Below, one piece after another: positions 1 to 9,600 of a stretch of 64,000 nucleotides of DNA. Every line of letters begins with the position of its first letter. Position 1 is the first letter of the stretch. The notes under the pieces are model-generated. The model was given only the letters and a program-made list of their open reading frames with translations. It was not told the origin of the DNA and ran no database searches. A program made the translations under genes and the position numbers. The stretch lies in assembly GCA_963580285.1 (NCBI GenBank), contig OY757023.1:132650027-132714026 (forward strand), given 5' to 3'. The DNA is from Lucinisca nassula (lineage: Eukaryota > Mollusca > Bivalvia > Lucinida > Lucinidae).

Positions 1-98
1 TTTGTGTATTGCGATTGAGCTGAAATTTTGCATGCTGCTAGTAGACCTCAGTGCCTAGTGGCTTGCAAAATTTCGTGCCGCTACGAAGCGTATCTTGT

Positions 99-128
99 GA
101 GTTATAAGCCTTCAAACTTCGAGGAAAT
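99..128 (+). repeat. Diverged internal direct repeat, copy 1 (unit 99-128)
   Basis: Unit 99-128 and unit 581-610 are direct repeats with 23 of 30 positions identical. Both run GAG.TATAAG....CAAA.TT..AGGAAAT. They lie 482 bp apart, roughly three fifths of the unit, which fits an origin of the 800-bp unit from older, smaller and now strongly diverged monomers. I could not find the intermediate copies expected from a clean 160-bp ladder, so that interpretation is tentative. Confidence 0.6.
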
Positions 129-240
129 TAAAGTTTGTGCCTATTTTGCGGGAATACGAAATAAGATACAGAGGTGCAGTATGTATCCTTCAACAGGCAT
201 TTATGTGCCCTACCATCGTGCAAAATCCCGGTAACACTGG

Positions 241-256
241 GGCACGAGAAAGTGCC
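241..256. repeat. Short perfect inverted repeat at unit 241-256
   Basis: GGCAC at 241-245 and GTGCC at 252-256 are reverse complements with a six-base spacer GAGAAA. It recurs in all units. G248A in units 39 and 54 changes only the spacer, and C243T in units 72 and 74 turns one stem pair into a possible wobble. A similar five-base stem with six-base spacer occurs at unit 72-87 (TTCGT and ACGAA). It is too short to be called a terminator, and nothing nearby is a gene. Confidence 0.55.
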
Positions 257-578
257 GAAATAAAGGACTCTTTTTTACATTGAGGGCTATGGGAAAAATG
301 AAGAAAACGCCGCTACTCAGCCTAGAGGGCGAATACAATAGCAAGCTTTACACCGTTAGTCCGTCCCAATAAAGTACGCCCTCGGGCCAAATTACAGATC
401 GCTGCGTACAATAGAGGCCAAGAAAATTGACTTAGAAATTTTGGTGGTCGGCGTGTTGTGGGTACGAGAATCTCATTTTGGTCACTTTCACGTAGAAGCA
501 TGAAAATGGTGCCAAAACGTGCCCATGCGTGTCCAACCAACTCATGAATATTGGAAAATTGTTTCTCTCAAATAGTTT

Positions 579-634
579 TGGAGATATAAGGGTCCAAAGT
601 TGAAGGAAATTGACCTTTCAAGGGCCATAACTCG
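579..634. repeat. Second dyad element at unit 579-634
   Basis: TTGAAGG at 600-606 is the inverse of CCTTTCAA at 614-621 with a one-base bulge and a seven-base spacer. Farther out, GAGATATAAGGG at 581-592 faces the reverse complement of GGCCATAACTCG (623-634) with gaps. The shared core, GAG.TATA... facing ...ATAACTCG, is the same as in the dyad at the unit boundary, so the two are probably related. Several block-defining changes fall here: A603C, A613T, C615A, A621G, G622T, C625A and, just outside, A636G. Confidence 0.55.
581..610 (+). repeat. Diverged internal direct repeat, copy 2 (unit 581-610)
   Basis: Partner of unit 99-128. The seven differences fall at positions 4, 11, 12, 14, 19, 22 and 23 of the 30-base alignment. 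This copy also forms the left part of the dyad at 579-634, whereas copy 1 forms the right arm of the dyad at the unit boundary. Confidence 0.6.
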
Positions 635-696
635 AAACTCAATGAAGGAAGACAACTCCCATTTTACCCCATGGCACTTGGGTTAAGGGCGCATCA

Positions 697-765
697 TTTG
701 GCACCAATTATAGGCCGATATCATGAAGTCACCTTTGCACCATTTAGGCACTATCATCCTATTGG
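697..765 (+). repeat. Short tandem duplication, period about 36 bp, inside the unit
   Basis: TTTGGCACCAATTATAGGC starting at 697 is repeated as TTTGCACCATTTAGGC starting at 734. Each is followed by TATCAT (719-724 and 752-757). The GCACCA cores are 36 bp apart and the TATCAT motifs 33 bp apart, so the second copy is a few bases shorter. The first copy, TTGGCACCA at 698-706, is also the exact reverse complement of TGGTGCCAA at 507-515. The stretch 691-731 is free of variants in all 80 units as far as I could see, apart from the adjacent C690T in unit 41. Confidence 0.6.
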
Positions 766-779
766 TGTCCCGCCAAAAC

Positions 780-916
780 TTGAGGCCCTTATAACTCGCT
801 TTTATGTATTGCGATTGAGCTGAAATTTTGCATGCTGCTAGTAGACCTCAGTGCCTAGTGGCTTGCAAAATTTCGTGCCGCTACGAAGCGTATCTTGTGA
901 GTTATAAGCCTTCAAA
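780..916. repeat. Imperfect palindrome spanning the unit 1/unit 2 boundary
   Basis: Left arm 780-799 and right arm 897-916 are inverted copies. TTATAACTC at 789-797 pairs with GAGTTATAA at 899-907, and TTGA.GGC at 780-786 matches the reverse complement of 908-915 if one single-base gap and one two-base gap are allowed. The centre is near 848, the same centre as the nested hairpin at 821-875, so both belong to one large dyad of about 137 bp whose middle flanks (800-820 and 876-896) have lost most of their pairing. The arrangement recurs at every unit junction, for example 1580-1716. Seen directly; any function is unknown. It could extrude as a cruciform or fold in a transcript. Confidence 0.75.
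821..875. repeat. Long near-perfect inverted repeat (potential hairpin) at unit 21-75
   Basis: Shown for unit 2; present in each unit. GAAATTTTGCATGC (unit 22-35) is the reverse complement of GCTTGCAAAATTTC (unit 61-74) at 13 of 14 positions, the exception being T33 facing T63. Continuing inward, 36-37 and 59-60 could form two G-U wobbles in RNA, then CTAG at 38-41 pairs with CTAG at 55-58, leaving a 13-nt loop at 42-54. T21 and G75 can add a further wobble outside. Changes inside the arms are rare: A70T (unit 22), A70C (25, 27), T64C (44, 50), C74T (71) and C31T (78); none of these units carries the compensating change in the opposite arm. Confidence 0.85.
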
Positions 917-3900
917 CTTCGAGGAAATTAAAGTTTGTGCCTATTTTGCGGGAATACGAAATAAGATACAGAGGTGCAGTATGTATCCTTCAACAGGCAT
1001 TTATGTGCCCTACCATCGTGCAAAATCCCGGTAACACTGGGGCACGAGAAAGTGCCGAAATAAAGGACTCTTTTTTACATTGAGGGCTATGGGAAAAATG
1101 AAGAAAACGCCGCTACTCAGCCTAGAGGGCGAATACAATAGCAAGCTTTACACCGTTAGTCCGTCCCAATAAAGTACGCCCTCGGGCCAAATTACAGATC
1201 GCTGCGTACAATAGAGGCCAAGAAAATTGACTTAGAAATTTTGGTGGTCGGCGTGTTGTGGGTACGAGAATCTCATTTTGGTCACTTTCACGTAGAAGCA
1301 TGAAAATGGTGCCAAAACGTGCCCATGCGTGTCCAACCAACTCATGAATATTGGAAAATTGTTTCTCTCAAATAGTTTTGGAGATATAAGGGTCCAAAGT
1401 TGAAGGAAATTGACCTTTCAAGGGCCATAACTCGAAACTCAATGAAGGAAGACAACTCCCATTTTACCCCATGGCACTTGGGTTAAGGGCGCATCATTTG
1501 GCACCAATTATAGGCCGATATCATGAAGTCACCTTTGCACCATTTAGGCACTATCATCCTATTGGTGTCCCGCCAAAACTTGAGGCCCTTATAACTCGCT
1601 TTTGTGTATTGCGATTGAGCTGAAATTTTGCATGCTGCTAGTAGACCACAGTGCCTAGTGGCTTGCAAAATTTCGTGCCGCTACGAAGCGTATCTTGTGA
1701 GTTATAAGCCTTCAAACTTCGAGGAAATTAAAGTTTGTGCCTATTTTGCGGGAATACGAAATAAGATACAGAGGTGCAGTATGTATCCTTCAACAGGCAT
1801 TTATGTGCCCTACCATCGTGCAAAATCCCGGTAACACTGGGGCACGAGAAAGTGCCGAAATAAAGGACTCTTTTTTACATTGAGGGCTATGGGAAAAATG
1901 AAGAAAACGCCGCTACTCAGCCTAGAGGGCGAATACAATAGCAAGCTTTACACCGTTAGTCCGTCCCAATAAAGTACGCCCTGGGGCCAAATTACAGATC
2001 GCTGCGTACAATAGAGGCCAAGAAAATTGACTTAGAAATTTTGGTGGTCGGCGTGTTGTGGGTACGAGAATCTCATTTTGGTCACTTTCACGTAGAAGCA
2101 TGAAAATGGTGCCAAAACGTGCCCATGCGTGTCCAACCAACTCATGAATATTGGAAAATTGTTTCTCTCAAATAGTTTTGGAGATATAAGGGTCCAAAGT
2201 TGAAGGAAATTGACCTTTCAAGGGCCATAACTCGAAACTCAATGAAGGAAGACAACTCCCATTTTACCCCATGGCACTTGGGTTAAGGGCGCATCATTTG
2301 GCACCAATTATAGGCCGATATCATGAAGTCACCTTTGCACCATTTAGGCACTATCATCCTATTGGTGTCCCGCCAAAACTTGAGGCCCTTATAACTCGCT
2401 TTTGTGTATTGCGATTGAGCTGAAATTTTGCATGCTGCTAGTAGACCTCAGTGCCTAGTGGCTTGCAAAATTTCGTGCCGCTACGAAGCGTATCTTGTGA
2501 GTTATAAGCCTTCAAACTTCGAGGAAATTAAAGTTTGTGCCTATTTTGCGGGAATACGAAATAAGATACAGAGGTGCAGTATATATCCTTCAACAGGCAT
2601 TTATGTGCCCTACCATCGTGCAAAATCCCGGTAACACTGGGGCACGAGAAAGTGCCGAAATAAAGGACTCTTTGTTACATTGAGGGCTATGGGAAAAATG
2701 AAGAAAACGCCGCTACTCAGCCTAGAGGGCGAATACAATAGCAAGCTTTACACCGTTAGTCCGTCCCAATAAAGTACGCCCTCGGGCCAAATTACAGATC
2801 GCTGCGTACAATAGAGGCCAAGAAAATTGACTTAGAAATTTTGGTGGTCGGCGTGTTGTGGGTACGAGAATCTCATTTTGGTCACTTTCACGTAGAAGCA
2901 TGAAAATGGTGCCAAAACGTGCCCATGCGTGTCCAACCAACTCATGAATATTGGAAAATTGTTTCTCTCAAATAGTTTTGGAGATATAAGGGTCCAAAGT
3001 TGAAGGAAATTGACCTTTCAAGGGCCATAACTCGAAACTCAATGAAGGAAGACAACTCCCATTTTACCCCATGGCACTTGGGTTAAGGGCGCATCATTTG
3101 GCACCAATTATAGGCCGATATCATGAAGTCACCTTTGCACCATTTAGGCACTATCATCCTATTGGTGTCCCGCCAAAACTTGAGGCCCTTATAACTCGCT
3201 TTTGTGTATTGCGATTGAGCTGAAATTTTGCATGCTGCTAGTAGACCTCAGTGCCTAGTGGCTTGCAAAATTTCGTGCCGCTACGAAGCGTATCTTGTGA
3301 GTTATAAGCCTTCAAACTTCGAGGAAATTAAAGTTTGTGCCTATTTTGCGGGAATACGAAATAAGATACAGAGGTGCAGTATGTATCCTTCAACAGGCAT
3401 TTATGTGCCCTACCATCGTGCAAAATCCCGGTAACACTGGGGCACGAGAAAGTGCCGAAATAAAGGACTCTTTTTTACATTGAGGGCTATGGGAAAAATG
3501 AAGAAAACGCCGCTACTCAGCCTAGAGGGCGAATACAATAGCAAGCTTTACACCGTTAGTCCGTCCCAATAAAGTACGCCCTCGGGCCAAATTACAGATC
3601 GCTGCGTACAATAGAGGCCAAGAAAATTGACTTAGAAATTTTGGTGGTCGGCGTGTTGTGGGTACGAGAATCTCATTTTGGTCACTTTCACGTAGAAGCA
3701 TGAAAATGGTGCCAAAACGTGCCCATGCGTGTCCAACCAACTCATGAATATTGGAAAATTGTTTCTCTCAAATAGTTTTGGAGATATAAGGGTCCAAAGT
3801 TGAAGGAAATTGACCTTTCAAGGGCCATAACTCGAAACTCAATGAAGGAAGACAACTCCCATTTTACCCCATGGCACTTGGGTTAAGGGCGCATCATTTG

Positions 3901-6400
3901 GCACCAATTATAGGCCGATATCATGAAGTCACCTTTGCACCATTTAGGCACTATCATCCTATTGGTGTCCCGCCAAAACTTGAGGCCCTTATAACTCGCT
4001 TTTGTGTATTGCGATTGAGCTGAAATTTTGCATGCTGCTAGTAGACCTCAGTGCCTAGTGGCTTGCAAAATTTCGTGCCGCTACGAAGCGTATCTTGTGA
4101 GTTATAAGCCTTCAAACTTCGAGGAAATTAAAGTTTGTGCCTATTTTGCGGGAATACGAAATAAGATACAGAGGTGCAGTATGTATCCTTCAACAGGCAT
4201 TTATGTGCCCTACCATCGTGCAAAATCCCGGTAACACTGGGGCACGAGAAAGTGCCGAAATAAAGGACTCTTTTTTACATTGAGGGCTATGGGAAAAATG
4301 AAGAAAACGCCGCTACTCAGCCTAGAGGGCGAATACAATAGCAAGCTTTACACCGTTAGTCCGTCCCAATAAAGTACGCCCTCGGGCCAAATTACAGATC
4401 GCTGCGTACAATAGAGGCCAAGAAAATTGACTTAGAAATTTTGGTGGTCGGCGTGTTGTGGGTACGAGAATCTCATTTTGGTCACTTTCACGTAGAAGCA
4501 TGAAAATGGTGCCAAAACGTGCCCATGCGTGTCCAACCAACTCATGAATATTGGAAAATTGTTTCTCTCAAATAGTTTTGGAGATATAAGGGTCCAAAGT
4601 TGAAGGAAATTGACCTTTCAAGGGCCATAACTCGAAACTCAATGAAGGAAGACAACTCCCATTTTACCCCATGGCACTTGGGTTAAGGGCGCATCATTTG
4701 GCACCAATTATAGGCCGATATCATGAAGTCACCTTTGCACCATTTAGGCACTATCATCCTATTGGTGTCCCGCCAAAACTTGAGGCCCTTATAACTCGCT
4801 TTTATGTATTGCGATTGAGCTGAAATTTTGCATGCTGCTAGTAGACCTCAGTGCCTAGTGGCTTGCAAAATTTCGTGCCGCTACGAAGCGTATCTTGTGA
4901 GTTATAAGCCTTCAAACTTCGAGGAAATTAAAGTTTGTGCCTATTTTGCGGGAATACGAAATAAGATACAGAGGTGCAGTATGTATCCTTCAACAGGCAT
5001 TTATGTGCCCTACCATCGTGCAAAATCCCGGTAACACTGGGGCACGAGAAAGTGCCGAAATAAAGGACTCTTTTTTACATTGAGGGCTATGGGAAAAATG
5101 AAGAAAACGCCGCTACTCAGCCTAGAGGGCGAATACAATAGCAAGCTTTACACCGTTAGTCCGTCCCAATAAAGTACGCCCTCGGGCCAAATTACAGATC
5201 GCTGCGTACAATAGAGGCCAAGAAAATTGACTTAGAAATTTTGGTGGTCGGCGTGTTGTGGGTACGAGAATCTCATTTTGGTCACTTTCACGTAGAAGCA
5301 TGAAAATGGTGCCAAAACGTGCCCATGCGTGTCCAACCAACTCATGAATATTGGAAAATTGTTTCTCTCAAATAGTTTTGGAGATATAAGGGTCCAAAGT
5401 TGAAGGAAATTGACCTTTCAAGGGCCATAACTCGAAACTCAATGAAGGAAGACAACTCCCATTTTACCCCATGGCACTTGGGTTAAGGGCGCATCATTTG
5501 GCACCAATTATAGGCCGATATCATGAAGTCACCTTTGCACCATTTAGGCACTATCATCCTATTGGTGTCCCGCCAAAACTTGAGGCCCTTATAACTCGCT
5601 TTTGTGTATTGCGATTGAGCTGAAATTTTGCATGCTGCTAGTAGACCTCAGTGCCTAGTGGCTTGCAAAATTTCGTGCCGCTACGAAGCGTATCTTGTGA
5701 GTTATAAGCCTTCAAACTTCGAGGAAATTAAAGTTTGTGCCTATTTTGCGGGAATACGAAATAAGATACAGAGGTGCAGTATGTATCCTTCAACAGGCAT
5801 TTATGTGCCCTACCATCGTGCAAAATCCCGGTAACACTGGGGCACGAGAAAGTGCCGAAATAAAGGACTCTTTTTTACATTGAGGGCTATGGGAAAAATG
5901 AAGAAAACGCCGCTACTCAGCCTAGAGGGCGAATACAATAGCAAGCTTTACACCGTTGGTCCGTCCCAATAAAGTACGCCCTCGGGCCAAATTACAGATC
6001 GCTGCGTACAATAGAGGCCAAGAAAATTGACTTAGAAATTTTGGTGGTCGGCGTGTTGTGGGTACGAGAATCTCATTTTGGTCACTTTCACGTAGAAGCA
6101 TGAAAATGGTGCCAAAACGTGCCCATGCGTGTCCAACCAACTCATGAATATTGGAAAATTGTTTCTCTCAAATAGTTTTGGAGATATAAGGGTCCAAAGT
6201 TGAAGGAAATTGACCTTTCAAGGGCCATAACTCGAAACTCAATGAAGGAAGACAACTCCCATTTTACCCCATGGCACTTGGGTTAAGGGCGCATCATTTG
6301 GCACCAATTATAGGCCGATATCATGAAGTCACCTTTGCACCATTTAGGCACTATCATCCTATTGGTGTCCCGCCAAAACTTGAGGCCCTTATAACTCGCT

Positions 6401-9400
6401 TTTGTGTATTGCGATTGAGCTGAAATTTTGCATGCTGCTAGTAGACCTCAGTGCCTAGTGGCTTGCAAAATTTCGTGCCGCTACGAAGCGTATCTTGTGA
6501 GTTATAAGCCTTCAAACTTCGAGGAAATTAAAGTTTGTGCCTATTTTGCGGGAATACGAAATAAGATACAGAGGTGCAGTATGTATCCTTCAACAGGCAT
6601 TTATGTGCCCTACCATCGTGCAAAATCCCGGTAACACTGGGGCACGAGAAAGTGCCGAAAGAAAGGACTCTTTCTTACATTGAGGGCTATGGGAAAAATG
6701 AAGAAAACGCCGCTACTCAGCCTAGAGGGCGAATACAATAGCAAGCTTTACACCGTTAGTCCGTCCCAATAAAGTACGCCCTCGGGCCAAATTACAGATC
6801 GCTGCGTACAATAGAGGCCAAGAAAATTGACTTAGAAATTTTGGTGGTCGGCGTGTTGTGGGTACGAGAATCTCATTTTGGTCACTTTCACGTAGAAGCA
6901 TGAAAATGGTGCCAAAACGTGCCCATGCGTGTCCAACCAACTCATGAATATTGGAAAATTGTTTCTCTCAAATAGTTTTGGAGATATAAGGGTCCAAAGT
7001 TGAAGGAAATTGACCTTTCAAGGGCCATAACTCGAAACTCAATGAAGGAAGACAACTCCCATTTTACCCCATGGCACTTGGGTTAAGGGCGCATCATTTG
7101 GCACCAATTATAGGCCGATATCATGAAGTCACCTTTGCACCATTTAGGCACTATCATCCTATTGGTGTCCCGCCAAAACTTGAGGCCCTTATAACTCGCT
7201 TTTATGTATTGCGATTGAGCTGAAATTTTGCATGCTGCTAGTAGACCTCAGTGCCTAGTGGCTTGCAAAATTTCGTGCCGCTACGAAGCATATCTTGTGA
7301 GTTATAAGCCTTCAAACTTCGAGGAAATTAAAGTTTGTGCCTATTTTGCGGGAATACGAAATAAGATACAGAGGTGCAGTATGTATCCTTCAACAGGCAT
7401 TTATGTGCCCTACCATCGTGCAAAATCCCGGTAACACTGGGGCACGAGAAAGTGCCGAAATAAAGGACTCTTTTTTACATTGAGGGCTATGGGAAAAATG
7501 AAGAAAACGCCGCTACTCAGCCTAGAGGGCGAATACAATAGCAAGCTTTACACCGTTAGTCCGTCCCAATAAAGTACGCCCTCGGGCCAAATTACAGATC
7601 GCTGCGTACAATAGAGGCCAAGAAAATTGACTTAGAAATTTTGGTGGTCGGCGTGTTGTGGGTACGAGAATCTCATTTTGGTCACTTTCACGTAGAAGCA
7701 TGAAAATGGTGCCAAAACGTGCCCATGCGTGTCCAACCAACTCATGAATATTGGAAAATTGTTTCTCTCAAATAGTTTTGGAGATATAAGGGTCCAAAGT
7801 TGAAGGAAATTGACCTTTCAAGGGCCATAACTCGAAACTCAATGAAGGAAGACAACTCCCATTTTACCCCATGGCACTTGGGTTAAGGGCGCATCATTTG
7901 GCACCAATTATAGGCCGATATCATGAAGTCACCTTTGCACCATTTAGGCACTATCATCCTATTGGTGTCCCGCCAAAACTTGAGGCCCTTATAACTCGCT
8001 TTTGTGTATTGCGATTGAGCTGAAATTTTGCATGCTGCTAGTAGACCTCAGTGCCTAGTGGCTTGCAAAATTTCGTGCCGCTACGAAGCGTATCTTGTGA
8101 GTTATAAGCCTTCAAACTTCGAGGAAATTAAAGTTTGTGCCTATTTTGCGGGAATACGAAATAAGATACAGAGGTGCAGTATGTATCCTTCAACAGGCAT
8201 TTATGTGCCCTACCATCGTGCAAAATCCCGGTAACACTGGGGCACGAGAAAGTGCCGAAATAAAGGACTCTTTTTTACATTGAGGGCTATGGGAAAAATG
8301 AAGAAAACGCCGCTACTCAGCCTAGAGGGCGAATACAATAGCAAGCTTTACACCGTTAGTCCGTCCCAATAAAGTACGCCCTCGGGCCAAATTACAGATC
8401 GCTGCGTACAATAGAGGCCAAGAAAATTGACTTAGAAATTTTGGTGGTCGGCGTGTTGTGGGTACGAGAATCTCATTTTGGTCACTTTCACGTAGAAGCA
8501 TGAAAATGGTGCCAAAACGTGCCCATGCGTGTCCAACCAACTCATGAATATTGGAAAATTGTTTCTCTCAAATAGTTTTGGAGATATAAGGGTCCAAAGT
8601 TGAAGGAAATTGACCTTTCAAGGGCCATAACTCGAAACTCAATGAAGGAAGACAACTCCCATTTTACCCCATGGCACTTGGGTTAAGGGCGCATCATTTG
8701 GCACCAATTATAGGCCGATATCATGAAGTCACCTTTGCACCATTTAGGCACTATCATCCTATTGGTGTCCCGCCAAAACTTGAGGCCCTTATAACTCGCT
8801 TTTGTGTATTGCGATTGAGCTGAAATTTTGCATGCTGCTAGTAGACCTCAGTGCCTAGTGGCTTGCAAAATTTCGTGCCGCTACGGAGCGTATCTTGTGA
8901 GTTATAAGCCTTCAAACTTCGAGGAAATTAAAGTTTGTGCCTATTTTGCGGGAATACGAAATAAGATACAGAGGTGCAGTATGTATCCTTCAACAGGCAT
9001 TTATGTGCCCTACCATCGTGCAAAATCCCGGTAACACTGGGGCACGAGAAAGTGCCGAAATAAAGGACTCTTTTTTACATTGAGGGCTATGGGAAAAATG
9101 AAGAAAACGCCGCTACTCAGCCTAGAGGGCGAATACAATAGCAAGCTTTACACCGTTAGTCCGTCCCAATAAAGTACGCCCTCGGGCCAAATTACAGATC
9201 GCTGCGTACAATAGAGGCCAAGAAAATTGACTTAGAAATTTTGGTGGTCGGCGTGTTGTGGGTACGAGAATCTCATTTTGGTCACTTTCACGTAGAAGCA
9301 TGAAAATGGTGCCAAAACGTGCCCATGCGTGTCCAACCAACTCATGAATATTGGAAAATTGTTTCTCTCAAATAGTTTTGGAGATATAAGGGTCCAAAGT

Positions 9401-9600
9401 TGAAGGAAATTGACCTTTCAAGGGCCATAACTCGAAACTCAATGAAGGAAGACAACTCCCATTTTACCCCATGGCACTTGGGTTAAGGGCGCATCATTTG
9501 GCACCAATTATAGGCCGATATCATGAAGTCACCTTTGCACCATTTAGGCACTATCATCCTATTGGTGTCCCGCCAAAACTTGAGGCCCTTATAACTCGCT
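6401..9600. repeat. Four-unit duplicated block, copy 1 (units 9-12)
   Basis: Three rare changes occur in the same order and at the same 3200-bp spacing in units 9-12 and 13-16: T274C at 6674 and 9874, G4A at 7204 and 10404, A86G at 8886 and 12086. This is what a 4-unit tandem duplication would leave. Copy 1 additionally has T261G in unit 9 and G90A in unit 10, which arose later or were lost in copy 2. Confidence 0.75.

Larger units (their letters stand above)
1..800. repeat. Representative (consensus) satellite unit, unit 1
   Basis: Unit 1 matches the majority base at every position I compared and serves as the coordinate system for the other entries; the start point is arbitrary because the array has no seen boundary. 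GC is about 43% in the first 120 bases (counted by hand). It holds one AAGCTT at 343-348, GCATGC at 30-35, CCATGG at 669-674 and GATATC at 717-722, so a HindIII-type cut would give an 800-bp ladder. It contains no run longer than six identical bases (T6 at 271-276), no microsatellite and no reading frame with an ATG start and useful length. Internal structure is given in separate entries. Units 5, 6, 11, 32, 57, 69 and 77 appear identical or nearly identical to it. Confidence 0.95.

Noticed and set aside
28..234. 68-codon plus-strand reading frame repeated in most units
   Set aside because: It starts with TTG, has no recognisable domain or upstream signal, and C84A or C84G puts a stop at codon 19 in units 44, 49, 50, 53, 60, 65 and 78. 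It persists only because the units are nearly identical.
259..373. AATAAA at 259-264 and 368-373 as polyadenylation signals
   Set aside because: Such hexamers are common by chance, no gene lies upstream, and T261G in unit 9 removes one without other consequence.
322..540. 72-codon minus-strand reading frame in every unit
   Set aside because: TTG start, no family resemblance, and substitutions in it do not favour silent sites. In units 56, 63 and 68 the 1-base loss changes its first residues. No sign of coding selection.
680..689. GGGTTAAGGG resembling telomeric repeat
   Set aside because: A single imperfect occurrence per unit, not tandem, so no evidence for telomeric sequence.
821..875. 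Hairpin as a bacterial terminator or microRNA precursor
   Set aside because: No T tract follows the stem and there is no gene upstream; a microRNA claim would need small-RNA evidence.
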